The notes below the pieces were generated by a model. It did no database searches, was not told the DNA's origin, and was given only the letters and a program-made list of their open reading frames with translations. 64,000 nt of DNA from Bradyrhizobium ivorense (GTDB taxonomy: Bacteria > Pseudomonadota > Alphaproteobacteria > Rhizobiales > Xanthobacteraceae): NCBI RefSeq assembly GCF_900696085.1, contig NZ_CAADFC020000009.1, positions 62,001-126,000 of the forward strand, in the 5' to 3' direction. This document shows positions 47,011-56,331 of the stretch, in pieces (the stretch's first letter is position 1; each line of letters begins with the position of its first letter). Position numbers and translations under genes: made by a program.

Positions 47011-47917
47011 TTGTCCGGCCATCCTCCATCCGTCTGAAGCGCGATGGTTGGCCTGAGCATTTCGATCGGTGAGGTCGCGCCACATTCCACTTTACCTACT
47101 CTTATGCCGTCTAGTTGAGGTGGCCGGCTCCGCGTCTTGGTGCTCTGCATGTGCCTGACGCATGCCGGACCGAAGCTCACGACGGTGAGTGCAGTAAGAA
47201 TGCCCGCCCTCGCAACCCCATTCAAAACTTGAACTGATCGCGGCAATCGCCAGCAAGGATGAATGAAGGAACATTCCAACTGCCGGAGGGGCGCTCCAAT
47301 GCAGTGGTGAGTTTGCGACAACAATGGCCGTCGTCGAACAGGGCAGTGTCTGTTTTACACGAAGAGCCGTCGCGCATGTTGCTGCGTTCAGCTGGTTGCG
47401 CACGGCGGACGCACCAGGCGATTTGGCCCGACTTTTGCTGCGCTGCTTGTTGGTTGCGCGCAGCCGCCGCCTTGTCGGATTGGGTCTGCTGCAGAGTGCA
47501 GGACCTTCGTGCGATCAAAAGACAATAGGAGTTCGCATTGCTGAAGGCACCATGAAATCAATCGATATAGGCGCGGCGCCGCAGGCATCGGGCGGTCATA
47601 TTCGGTCTGACGAGCAGCGCTCGGCAGGTCGCAAATGGCAAGCGTGATGTGCCAGAGTCTGAGCTCCAGGAATGTGGAATCAAAGTCAGCAGCAATGGGG
47701 GCACACCTCCTTGAGTGGACTTGGTTTCATCAAAGCCGCCCCAGGGAAATGGCTTTCCTTTCGTATTGAAGTGCTGACGTCAGGTATCGCGCGCGAACGA
47801 CGTACGCCGACGTCTGACCAATGACGGTCGCGCTTCATTCGCCCATCTGCGTGCACCGGTGCTCAAGTTAGATGGCAAAGCACGCCTGTAATCAATGCAT
47901 CGAATAGAATGTGTAGT
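47011..47917. repeat. Non-coding part of a large duplication, copy B
   Basis: From 47011 to about 47790 it corresponds to 24811-25600 of copy A. The last 130 bases, the promoter side of the autotransporter, have no counterpart there. No gene is supported. Confidence 0.75.
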
Positions 47918-50900
47918 ATGAAGACGAAGACGAAGACAGTTACGGCCATCGTACTTGCGGTTAGTGCGTCGCTGGGTTCGCCCAGTAGGGCCATTGAAAC
48001 TTTCGATGTCACGGACACGAACGGCGTGACCTTCATGCGAACGCAGATATTCGGACCCGGCGATGGCCCTTATTGGGAAGGTGACGGGGCTTCAACGAGG
48101 AATTTGCAGAAATCGGAAATAGATCATTCATTGGCGGGGATTCAGTATTGGGCAGAAATCATCAAGGTTATGCCGGGTCACGCGCCGGCCATTGTCAACT
48201 TCGGGGGAAATAGCGAGAAAAACGCATCTGCCTATAGTGGTATGTCCCCCGGTGGCGGCACCAAGGTGCAGGCGGCACTCATGGGCCAGGATCCAGGCGA
48301 GCTGCACCACGGCGCGCATGGCATGGTTACAATTGGCCTGATGGGGTTTTCGTCCGAAGCATACATCCCTTCGCAATTGCCGACGACTCCAGAGATTGGT
48401 CTTACGCCCGTAGTGATCCATGAGCTCGGCCATGCACACGGTATGCTCAGCACTATCAACTATGAACCATCTCCGTATTTCCCTGGGCCGATATCAACGT
48501 ATTTCCCTGAAAAGATAAATGCGTGGACGGAGCATTTGCGCGACGACAATGGCAAACAAGCCAAGCCCGGACAGACGATCTATTGCTCCGTCTGCACGAA
48601 CTTACCAGCTGACGACGTTTTCGATCTGCGCCGCGATCGGGGCTATTTCGCCGGGAAGCACGTGAGTGAAGTGCTGGCCGGTGCCATGCCGGGTATTCCG
48701 GTGCGCGTGATGAGCGAGGATGGTCGACGGGATGCGCCCTTCGTCTCGCATAGCGAGCTTAAGAACAGCCTGATGAGCCACCAGGGGTACCGGAACTACA
48801 CCGCCCTGATGGAGGCGGAGATCGCCGCGTTTCAGGATATGGGCTACAGCATCGATCGGCGCAACCACTTCGGTTACTCCATCTACGGCAATGGTCAGAC
48901 TCTGGTAAACGACAATCCCTTCTTCGCTCGTAATGCTGACGGCACCGCCTATCTGCCGAATACGTACAATACGGCTACGCTCGGACTTGGGCTGCACGTC
49001 TACGGCAGCGGCAATACTGTGGTCCAGCGTGCCGACCTGCTTTCGAGGGGAGCAGGGGGCGCCGGCATCCGCGTCGACGGCGAAAACAACCAGGTCATAA
49101 TCCCGCCCGGAACCCGCGTGTACGCCGATGGCGCCTATGGGCGCGGCGTCATGTTCGCCTATGGCAAGGATCATACGTTTACTCAGCGCGGGGACGTGCA
49201 GGCTCTCGGCGAGCATGGCATCGCAGCAAGTTTCGATTTTGGTAACAATGCGATGGGCAATGACCTTGAATATCGTGGCTCGTATATTCGCACGATTGGC
49301 AATAACGCGGCCCCGATGCTGAACGAAATCGACGGTCCCCTCGTCAGCAAGTTCGATCTGACCGGGCGCCTGACTGGCCGTCATGCAGCGATGTACATGT
49401 CGAACAATGGCTACGTCAGCGAGATCAATGTGATGCGTGGCGCAATGCTGTCAGGGGACATCCTGTCCGATTACGCCCAGCTTGACGAGAACGGTACTCC
49501 CCGCCTGACCAAATTAACGTTCGGTATGATGCCGGATGCAAACGGTCACTCAACGCAGGAGCCCGACGGAAGCTTTGCGACCCGCTATGAAGGAAATATC
49601 GTTGGACGCAACCTGTCGCTGCAGCTGTCCGGTGGCGACACTTTGTTGACCGGCAATCACGAAGTGTATGACGCAACTGTTGCGCAAGGCGCAACCTTGT
49701 CCGGCAATGGCAGTTATCTGCTCAGTACTGACGGGCGCTTCACCAATAGCGGTGCTGTCGCGCCGCTTATCGGTCGCCTTGATAACAGCATAACGGTGGA
49801 TGGCGACTATCTGCAGACCTCGACCGGTCGCTTGCAGGTCGCGGTGAATGATAGCGGTGCGTTCAGTCGTCTGGTGGTGAACGGCAATGCGACGCTCGAC
49901 GGCACGCTCACGATCACCCCGCAGCGCGGCTGGTATGGCAGCGGCTTTAGCTTCTCCTCCAACCAGTGGCTGAATGCAACAAATCTCACGGGCTCGTTTG
50001 CGAATGTGACGACATCGTTGCAATCACCAACCTTGCTGGCGAGTGCTACAGCCGAGGGCGGCAACACCTATGCGTTGACGCTCTCCCGCCCATCCGATGC
50101 TTACTCGCGGTATGGGGCCGATGCCAACAGCCGCAAGGTGGGCGCGGCGCTCGATCAGGTCGCCGGCAACGCCGCGTCGGGGCTGCACCCGCTCGTCGCG
50201 GCACTCGACTTCTCCTCGCCCGACGGCACGGCGGTGACATCTGCGCTGCGACAGCTCTCGCCCTCGATCTATGCGTCCGAACAGGGCAGACGTATCAATG
50301 ACAGCTTCTATGCGCGATCGGCGGTCTACGACCGCCTGGAACAGGCGTTTGGCGGGGCGCCATCATCAGCGATGGCGGCAATCGGTTATGGTTCTGAGCA
50401 GAAAAGGCCAGCTGGCGATTCCGTCCCTGCCATCGGTGCCATCGCCGCGGCGTCTTCTGATCCGCCATCCTATGACCTGCAGGGTTATGCCGCGTGGGCT
50501 TCTGCCTTTGGCGGATGGACGACCCAATCAGGTGACGGCAATGCCGCAAGCACCAGATCCAGCATCAGCGGCTTCATGACCGGTATCGACAGGCCGGTAT
50601 TTGAGGACTGGCGCTTCGGTGTTCTTGCGGGCTATAGCCGCTCCACTTTCAAGACTGGCGCTGCTTCTTCGTCAGGCCGCAGTGACAATTACACGTTCGG
50701 GACCTATGCAGGCACCGAGTGGATCCTGCCGGAAGGAACCCTCGCCTTCCGCTCAGGCATTGCCTATACATGGCACGATCTTGAGATGAGCCGCAACGTT
50801 CGGTTCCCCGGGTTCAACGACAACTTGATCTCGGATCACGATGCAGGCACTTCCCAGATCTTTGGAGAACTGGGTTACAAAGTCCATCTCGGCAAGTCTT

Positions 50901-51325
50901 CTGTGATCGAACCCTATGCCAATCTCGCCCATGTTCGCGTCGCGGCGGATGCTTTTTACGAAAGGGGATTGAACGGGGCGGCGCTTGATGTTTGCGCTGA
51001 CACGATGGATACGACGCTCTCCACGCTCGGGGTCTACGCGACCACCCGTTTTCAACTTGGCCACATTGCCACGACTGCGCGCGCTGATGTTGGCTGGCGT
51101 CATGCCCTAGGTGACATTATTCCGCTGTCGACAGCCAGCTTTGCTGCAGGTTCCGGCGCTTTTGCAGCTTCAGGCGTATCCATTGGCAAGGATGTGGCGC
51201 TCGTGGAATCCGGTCTGGACTTCCAACTTTCGAGCAACAGCACCCTTGGCATCGCCTATCAAGGCCAGTTCGGTTCTGGCCTCACCCAGAACGGACTGAA
51301 TGCCACCTTCAACGTGAAGTTCTGA
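47918..51325 (+). CDS. Type Va autotransporter with metalloprotease-type passenger
   Basis: The 1135-residue product starts with a signal peptide (MKTKTKTVTAIVLAVSASLG, then SPSRA). The first passenger part contains the zinc-protease motif HELGHAHGM at about residues 168-176; the third ligand expected in metzincins (HExxHxxGxxH) is replaced by Ser, while a Met-turn-like SLMSHQ occurs later. The middle (about 330-760) is repetitive, beta-helix-like. The last 270 residues are an autotransporter barrel (YAAWASAFGGWTTQ onward) ending in NVKF with the terminal Phe needed for assembly. A secreted or surface protease exposed to the plant is the natural reading. The ATG at 47918 was preferred to 47909 because it begins the signal peptide; neither has a clear ribosome site. 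Confidence 0.8.
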   Translation: MKTKTKTVTAIVLAVSASLGSPSRAIETFDVTDTNGVTFMRTQIFGPGDGPYWEGDGASTRNLQKSEIDHSLAGIQYWAEIIKVMPGHAPAIVNFGGNSEKNASAYSGMSPGGGTKVQAALMGQDPGELHHGAHGMVTIGLMGFSSEAYIPSQLPTTPEIGLTPVVIHELGHAHGMLSTINYEPSPYFPGPISTYFPEKINAWTEHLRDDNGKQAKPGQTIYCSVCTNLPADDVFDLRRDRGYFAGKHVSEVLAGAMPGIPVRVMSEDGRRDAPFVSHSELKNSLMSHQGYRNYTALMEAEIAAFQDMGYSIDRRNHFGYSIYGNGQTLVNDNPFFARNADGTAYLPNTYNTATLGLGLHVYGSGNTVVQRADLLSRGAGGAGIRVDGENNQVIIPPGTRVYADGAYGRGVMFAYGKDHTFTQRGDVQALGEHGIAASFDFGNNAMGNDLEYRGSYIRTIGNNAAPMLNEIDGPLVSKFDLTGRLTGRHAAMYMSNNGYVSEINVMRGAMLSGDILSDYAQLDENGTPRLTKLTFGMMPDANGHSTQEPDGSFATRYEGNIVGRNLSLQLSGGDTLLTGNHEVYDATVAQGATLSGNGSYLLSTDGRFTNSGAVAPLIGRLDNSITVDGDYLQTSTGRLQVAVNDSGAFSRLVVNGNATLDGTLTITPQRGWYGSGFSFSSNQWLNATNLTGSFANVTTSLQSPTLLASATAEGGNTYALTLSRPSDAYSRYGADANSRKVGAALDQVAGNAASGLHPLVAALDFSSPDGTAVTSALRQLSPSIYASEQGRRINDSFYARSAVYDRLEQAFGGAPSSAMAAIGYGSEQKRPAGDSVPAIGAIAAASSDPPSYDLQGYAAWASAFGGWTTQSGDGNAASTRSSISGFMTGIDRPVFEDWRFGVLAGYSRSTFKTGAASSSGRSDNYTFGTYAGTEWILPEGTLAFRSGIAYTWHDLEMSRNVRFPGFNDNLISDHDAGTSQIFGELGYKVHLGKSSVIEPYANLAHVRVAADAFYERGLNGAALDVCADTMDTTLSTLGVYATTRFQLGHIATTARADVGWRHALGDIIPLSTASFAAGSGAFAASGVSIGKDVALVESGLDFQLSSNSTLGIAYQGQFGSGLTQNGLNATFNVKF

Positions 51326-52148
51326 TACGCATGCTCAATCCATCGTGGCCCGGCGCGCTGCGCGCAATGGACCAAGTTGGCTTCGATCCAGATCTCGTAC
51401 CCAGAAACCTGACTCCGGGGTCTCCGTTGTCAATTGTGGTCCTGCCGAGGCCCCGGTCGCCCCGGGAATGTTCTCTGCTTGAATATAAGGGGGAACTTGA
51501 ACTTTAGGGCTGGCGGAGTGGGCCCGACTGGACCTCGTCGGCGAAAGCGGGAGGAGCACCAGAAGTGAACGGGGGCACACTCGAGGGGGGCGGACGCCTC
51601 CAGCCGGTATTCCCGCCGACGGAGTGCCTCGTTACAGGGCCATTTACCGGGAGGCGTGGTGGGCCGGACAGGTGCCGCGTCGGTCCAGAGCGTCGTGCAC
51701 TTCATCGAGCTTGATGGAGGCCTGCTTCGCGACGAGCTGCCGTAGGAACTCCTCATGATCGTCGATCTGTGACTGGACTGCGAACTTGCGCGGCGCGACG
51801 ACACCGGTCTTCCGGCAGACCTCGGCCCACCGTTTGGCCTAGCGGTAGGGTAGGTCCAGAGCAGGGTGGGATAATGTCAGGATGGCGAGTGTCCGTCTTA
51901 CGTTTTGTGGATCTGCCGTGGCCTGGTTGATTTCTCGCCGGGACAGGGGAAGCAATCGTGGACGCCGAGGGCGCAGTGCCAGAAGAGGGGACCGGCTGGA
52001 CGGCCGAGCAGGTCGCCATCGTGGTCGCCAATTATTTCCTGATGCTCGAGCGGGTAGCGGGCCGGCGAGAAAATCAGGCTATGCGGATCACGGTGTGGAG
52101 CAGGTCCAATTCTTCGTTCAATCCGCAGCCGAAGCGTCCGGACGCCTA
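51326..52148. other. Region after the autotransporter, with a transposase relic
   Basis: The first 85 bases repeat 25847-25931. On the minus strand at about 51665-51850 the frame reads AKRWAEVCRKTGVVAPRKFA and RQLVAKQASIKLDEVHDAL, which looks like the HTH part of an IS630-type transposase. No ends are identifiable. The rest holds nothing firm. Confidence 0.4.
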
Positions 52149-52556
52149 TTAGCTGGTCGCGGTCCAGGGATTGATTGTCGTCAGACCGCCAGCATTGAAC
52201 GCAACCCGTATCGCGCGATGCCACGGCGAAGGCGTGTGCGGCGGCGATCGCGGCAATGTAGCCATCGGACGTGGGGAAGCCTTTTCCGGCCGCGCGCGCC
52301 TTAACGGCGAGTTCGGCATAGCGCCGCGCCGCGGCGGCATCGAAGGGCAGGATGCGGGCCGTGAACAGGTCCAGCACGCCGTCGAGCGCAACTGCCAGCC
52401 CGTCTTGCGCCTGCCGCGCCGCAGCGCGCCGATACCGAACAAAAGTTCGGCGACGGTAACGCTAGAAAGAAACACCGTCTCGGCCGCTTGGGCGTCGAGC
52501 CAGTGGCGAACCGATGGATGTGGTTCGGGCCTCAGAGACCACATATCGGGCAGCAT
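52149..52556 (-). pseudogene. vapC: PIN-domain toxin VapC, frameshifted
   Basis: The start codon overlaps the stop of the antitoxin remnant (TGATG), the usual vapBC arrangement. In the first frame HWLDAQAAETVFLSSVTVAE and LLFGIGALRRGRR are seen; in the second, ARILPFDAAAARRYAELAVK, GFPTSDGYIAAIAAAHAFAV; then the first frame again ends NAGGLTTINPW. These are the PIN-domain blocks of FitB/VapC toxins. Two shifts interrupt the frame, and the N-terminal LDTNVVSE block carrying the first catalytic Asp is scrambled to LPDMWSLRP. The ribonuclease is therefore dead. Confidence 0.8.
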
Positions 52557-52666
52557 CACTCGATTTGCATCGGCTCAGCGGGACGCACGTCGCGTCCATG
52601 TTCAAGTGCCTCGACATCGGCATTGGTGAGGCCAATCTTGCGGCTCATCTCCGAAAGGGCGGTGCC
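52556..52666 (-). pseudogene. vapB: Antitoxin VapB/FitA-like, C-terminal half
   Basis: The 36 codons read GTALSEMSRKIGLTNADVEA, LEHGRDVRPAEPMQIE, the toxin-wrapping tail of FitA-type antitoxins. The N-terminal half lies at 53726-53866, on the other side of the IS630 element. Removing the element and one TA target copy joins RLRL to GTALSEM in frame. Confidence 0.85.
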
Positions 52667-52668
52667 TA

Positions 52669-53723
52669 GAGCAGATTCTGATCAGACGCGATCATAGCCG
52701 GCAGCGGCGAAGAAGTTCAGACACTCTTGGGGGATGAAGGCGGCCAAGGCGAGGGCGATAGCGTTGACCAAAGCCTCGATAGATCTGGCGGCCGCCTTTC
52801 GAAGGGCGGCTTTGAGCTTGGCGAAGGCCATTTCGATCGGATTGAGGTCGGGCGAATAAGGCGGCAGATAGAGGAGCCGAGCGCCCGCTGCATCGATTGC
52901 GATGCCGACCTCGGCCCGCTTGTGTGCTGCGAGATTGTCCATCACCACGATGTCGCCGGGCCTGAGTGTCGGCACGAGGACTTGCGTCACGTAAGCCTCG
53001 AACGCCGAACCATCCATGGGGCCATCGAGGACCATCGGCGCCGTCATGCCAGTCGCCCTGAGCGCGCCGACGAAGGTCGTCGTCTTCCAATGACCATGCG
53101 GGAGCGCTGCAACACAGCGCTGGCCGTACGGCGAACGGCCATAGAGCCGCGCCATCTTGGTCGAGGCTCCGGTCTCGTCGATGAACACCAACCGGTGGAT
53201 GTCGATCTCAGGCTGGGATGCCTTCCACGCCGCGCGTTCAGCGGCGACGTCCGGCCGATCCTGCTCGCTGGCGTGCGATGTTTTTTTTGAACGTGATGTT
53301 GCGGCGATCGAAGAACCGCCAGACCACGCTCGGCGCGAAACGCTCGCCGTGGACTTTGAAGAGATGATCGGCGATCTCGGCCAGCGTCATGTCAGGCGTA
53401 GCCTCGACCAGGGAGAGGATCTCTGCAGCATGCCCCTCGATCCGAGCCGAACGCCGGTCGCCACCCTGCGCTCCCGCCTCACAGGCGCCGGTGCTTCGCC
53501 ACTCGCTGACCAGTTCGATCGCTGTCGACGGCGCCACGCCGAACCGGCCGGCGGCGCCCCGACAGCTCATGCCTTCATCTTCCACGGCCCGAACAATGCG
53601 AAGGCGAAGGTCCGGCGAGAGGGTTTAGCCATGGGGGCTGGCCTCCATCACCAGCCCTCAGGGTGAATCACGATTTGCCCCGGAAGGGAATCCCTTTCGA
53701 TTCCGCCAGGTCGGAAAATGCTC
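52669..53723 (-). mobile_element. IS630-family insertion sequence, 1055 bp
   Basis: The element is bounded by TA on both sides (52667-52668 and 53724-53725), the target duplication of IS630/Tc1 elements. The ends are imperfect inverted repeats: GAGCAGATTCTGATCAG on the left and GAGCATTTTCCGACCTG read inward from the right, matching at 12 of 17 positions. Inside is a two-frame transposase gene. The insertion split a vapB antitoxin gene. Confidence 0.9.
52682..53585 (-). CDS. IS630 transposase in two frames (ORF1 HTH, ORF2 DDE)
   Basis: ORF1 (53238-53585 and slightly upstream) has the HTH region [20 protein letters not shown] and ALVEATPD-like linker, ending at FKKN. ORF2 (52682-53191 and upstream) carries the catalytic domain: [34 protein letters not shown] and [19 protein letters not shown], the D, D, E of IS630. 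The two frames meet at a run of eight A on the coding strand (53281-53288), a slippery site; a -1 shift gives KKTSHAS in ORF2. Programmed frameshifting is established for this family. An ATG at 53632 is one base out of frame with ORF1, so initiation may be damaged and the element may be immobile. Confidence 0.85.
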
Positions 53724-53725
53724 TA

Positions 53726-53866
53726 GCCGCAGCCGGCCCTGGGGACGCACGGCGGCCTCCAGAATGGCGCGCATTTCCGCTTCCGCGCTGCGATTGTGCT
53801 GCGCCGCACGGACTTCAGGGCGCGATGCGCCTCCTCGGAGAGGTTGCCGATGGTGACAGCGGGCAT
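53726..53866 (-). pseudogene. vapB: Antitoxin VapB/FitA-like, N-terminal half
   Basis: From ATG 53866 it reads MPAVTIGNLSEEAHRALK, then after a one-base shift VRAAQHNRSAEAEMRAILEA and VRPQGRLRL. This is the ribbon-helix-helix DNA-binding domain of FitA/VapB antitoxins. It was cut off by the IS630 element and carries an additional frameshift near residue 18. Confidence 0.8.
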
Positions 53867-54059
53867 GATAGCGTCCTTCGGAGATTGATTGCGATGATAT
53901 CAAAATCGAGCTCTTGATGGCATTTTTCAGGGGTGATCGCGGTGCTCACGCGCCGGGCCCGGGAAACCTAAGATGAGCACGGCTGTCCCGACGGCGACAT
54001 GCCCTCTCTCTGCGGATAATCCGATTTTTTCCAACATCCGGTAGTGTCTCAGTTTGAAT
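53867..54059. other. Intergenic region
   Basis: No supported gene. Confidence 0.4.
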
Positions 54060-54308
54060 TTAGTCCCAGTCGTTATCGCCGATTTTTGTAAAGCCGACGC
54101 CGGTACGATCAAAGACGGAATCAAAGACGCGGGCATCAGAGCATCTGGGGCAGTAGTTTTCCCATTTCCCCTCGTGCTCCACGCTCTCCCAACCTTCGGC
54201 TCGGCTTAGTAGGTCGACTGCCTGTTGGAACACTTTCAGGCCGGTATTGTGCTTGTTGGGGCAGCGGTCGCAGTAAGCCACTACATTGCCCTTGATGTAT
54301 CTCATCAT
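54060..54308 (-). CDS. Small cysteine-pair protein, unknown
   Basis: The 82-residue product has two CxxC pairs (YCDRCPNK near residue 13 and YCPRCSDA near residue 53), as in a zinc ribbon, and an acidic C-terminus GDNDWD. CGGAGGG precedes the start. It could be a DNA-binding or metal-binding protein of mobile DNA. No family is recognised. It is divergent from the small genes to its right, and base composition around 54300-54550 is visibly richer in A and T than the surroundings. Confidence 0.65.
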   Translation of the reverse strand: MMRYIKGNVVAYCDRCPNKHNTGLKVFQQAVDLLSRAEGWESVEHEGKWENYCPRCSDARVFDSVFDRTGVGFTKIGDNDWD

Positions 54309-54551
54309 TGATGTGCCCTCCGGTCGCCAATGGACCTTTGCCGGTGGAACCTCATATAGGAACTGCTTCAGGGGAGCCCACGTTGCCGGGCGGACTCATC
54401 TGGCTAAAAATCTTAACCTTATCCCCAAAATGTTCTTTCTTTGTTCTCATTTGTGCATAAGTTATTAGAGCGTCGGAAGTTTTTCCGACCAAAAATGCAA
54501 GGCTAGAGATGATTCGCTATTGATAGCGATACGAGAGCGGGAGATACTTCC
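54309..54551. other. AT-richer intergenic region with divergent promoters
   Basis: Separates the minus-strand cysteine-pair gene from the plus-strand dCTP deaminase operon. No operator was recognised. Confidence 0.4.
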
Positions 54552-54812
54552 ATGATGCGCCTTAAAGTCGAAAAAATAGGTCAAGGTCTTCACCCAACTG
54601 AGGTTGTGGTGGGCGTTAAGACGACTTCAGGCGTTCAGCAGCTATATATCGACAACGACGTGCTGGCGCAGGATTCAACCGTTAGCGTTGGATGGCCTGT
54701 CGCACAGGACAAATCTGGAGCCACGTTGCTGGTGGAACTTCCTGGTGAAACAGCCAATGGCTCTTGGCGGGTTTGGGTCGACCGTGAGGATTTGCAGACC
54801 CAAGAGAGATAA
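54552..54812 (+). CDS. Hypothetical protein upstream of dCTP deaminase
   Basis: The 86-residue product is beta-rich (LKVEKIGQGLHPTEVVVGVK, GATLLVELPGETANGSWRVW) and soluble. GGGAGAT precedes the start. It ends 8 bases before the dCTP deaminase gene, so the two are almost certainly one operon. No known family is recognised; a partner or regulator of the deaminase is possible. Confidence 0.65.
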   Translation: MMRLKVEKIGQGLHPTEVVVGVKTTSGVQQLYIDNDVLAQDSTVSVGWPVAQDKSGATLLVELPGETANGSWRVWVDREDLQTQER

Positions 54813-54820
54813 AAAGCCGC

Positions 54821-55375
54821 ATGATTCTGACGGATCGTGAAATCAAACTCACTATGGCGGCGGGACAGATTGAGATCGACCCGTCGCCAGAGGCTGCAAG
54901 TTTTTCCTCGACAAGCGTGGATCTCACGCTGGCCTCTATAATCCGTGTCTATAAGCCAACTGTGAAAGGGGCTAGCACGGTCATCGACCCGTCAGTTCCT
55001 GATTTCAATGCGAAGGAATTAATTGAGGGGCTCACTGAGCAGCGTGAGATTCAAGGGGCGGGTTACGATCTTCCCATAGATGAATTCCTGCTCGCTTGGA
55101 CGCGCGAGAAGGTAAATCTAAAGGAGCATTCTAGGATCGCTGGACGCGTTGAGGGCAAAAGCTCTTTGGCTAGATTGGGTCTCGCTGTCCATGTTACCGC
55201 TCCTACTATTCACGCGGGTTTCCGTGGGCCGATCCAGCTTGAAATCAAAAATCACGGTGCTTTGCCGATCCGTTTGCGGACCGGAATGAAAATCTGCCAA
55301 CTCATATTTGAAACGACGCTCGGAATGCCTGATCGGGCTTACAAGGGGCAATTCCTCGGCCAATCCGCAACGTAA
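54821..55375 (+). CDS. dcd: dCTP deaminase / dUTPase-family enzyme
   Basis: The 184-residue product has the Dcd fold signatures: N-terminal MILTDREIKL, then SFSSTSVDLTL, the trimer active-site block RVEGKSSLARLGLAVHVTAP, and GFRGPIQLEIKNHGALPIRL with the catalytic Glu in QLEIKN. The usual Arg-Ser-Ser is Lys-Ser-Ser, as in some archaeal bifunctional enzymes. It would convert dCTP to dUTP (or directly to dUMP). The genetic setting with small unknown genes, next to insertion sequence debris, differs from housekeeping dcd. Some dCTP deaminases act as anti-phage proteins by emptying the dCTP pool; that role is only a hypothesis here. Confidence 0.8.
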   Translation: MILTDREIKLTMAAGQIEIDPSPEAASFSSTSVDLTLASIIRVYKPTVKGASTVIDPSVPDFNAKELIEGLTEQREIQGAGYDLPIDEFLLAWTREKVNLKEHSRIAGRVEGKSSLARLGLAVHVTAPTIHAGFRGPIQLEIKNHGALPIRLRTGMKICQLIFETTLGMPDRAYKGQFLGQSAT

Positions 55376-55445
55376 GCAGCATTGCGAAGCTTACCGCTAA
55401 GCATTACTCTTGAGCTGACGATTTAGGGCGGCCAGGAGAACCCTT

Positions 55446-55640
55446 ATGCCTTATGTTATCGAAGTATATCGCGAAGGCGCATTGGTGGCACGTCCAGCGC
55501 CCTACGATGTCCACATCGAGAATGCTAAGCACGTAGCTAACAGACTAGGCGTCGCTAACAGGGGTAATTTCGTTCGCGTCCTAGATGAGGATGGCAGGCT
55601 TGAGCTTTGGTCGGAACGGTTAGATGCCAAGAGGCCCTAA
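55446..55640 (+). CDS. Small hypothetical protein
   Basis: The 64-residue product (MPYVIEVYREGALVARPAPY onward) has an excellent AGGAGAA site. It shows a beta-alpha pattern with NAKHVANRLGVANRG as the helix. It overlaps the next gene by 17 bases, so the two are translated together. No family is recognised. Confidence 0.6.
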   Translation: MPYVIEVYREGALVARPAPYDVHIENAKHVANRLGVANRGNFVRVLDEDGRLELWSERLDAKRP

Positions 55641-55854
55641 AGGCGAAAAGCGTCCCGGCGACGTGATCGGCGCTGCCGTCATGATCGGCAAGATCGCCAC
55701 CGGCGAGATCGTGGAAGGGCAGCCCGAAACAAGGGCTGCGGCTGCCTTGGGTAAACGGGTCGGCAAAGCGCGAGCTGCCAACCTCACGCCGGAGCAGCGG
55801 TCAGAAATTGCTCATATTGCCGCAGAAGCTAGATGGAAGAAGGGCGACCGCTAG
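55624..55854 (+). CDS. Small basic protein of a common rhizobial type
   Basis: The 76-residue product starts MPRGPKGEKRPGDVIGAAVM and ends LTPEQRSEIAHIAAEARWKK. The glycine/lysine N-terminus and the LGKRVGKARAANLT block recur in short alphaproteobacterial proteins of unknown function, possibly nucleic-acid binding. It overlaps the preceding gene by 17 bases. Confidence 0.65.
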   Translation: MPRGPKGEKRPGDVIGAAVMIGKIATGEIVEGQPETRAAAALGKRVGKARAANLTPEQRSEIAHIAAEARWKKGDR

Positions 55855-56331
55855 GCCACCCCTCCTTCTTCATCCGGTGCATTCCGGCGCAATTCGATAT
55901 CGAAGGTTAGGTCCATCGGTAGCTGAATAGGCTCTTCCGTCGCGTGCACGGAATTCCAATGATCCAGAATTGCCGATCCTGTCATGCTTGATTTTTCCCA
56001 TTCAGCTTCGAGACGCGAACATGAGGGGGATCGATTTTCGATTGGTTAGCGGCCGGCTCGGAAAGCATCTATGGTTGGCAAATCCTTGCGATTTGAAACC
56101 TCTCTGCCCCCTCAACACGGGACGTCTGATTTCCAACCGAAGAATCTTGGCCATGGGCATGGTTGGGTTCTGGATACGGGGCAACTTTTGGTACGTGGCC
56201 GAAATAGCCTCACTCGCCATCCACCGCCAGAACGAACGTAGACTGGTTGGAGAAGATCAGCGACGAGCGGTATCGGGAAGTGATGCGTCGGTGCTGTAGA
56301 GTGCGCTTCAAAACATCTGCAGGTGCAGCGC
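55855..56331. other. Intergenic region
   Basis: No supported gene. Frames are short and lack starts. Confidence 0.4.
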
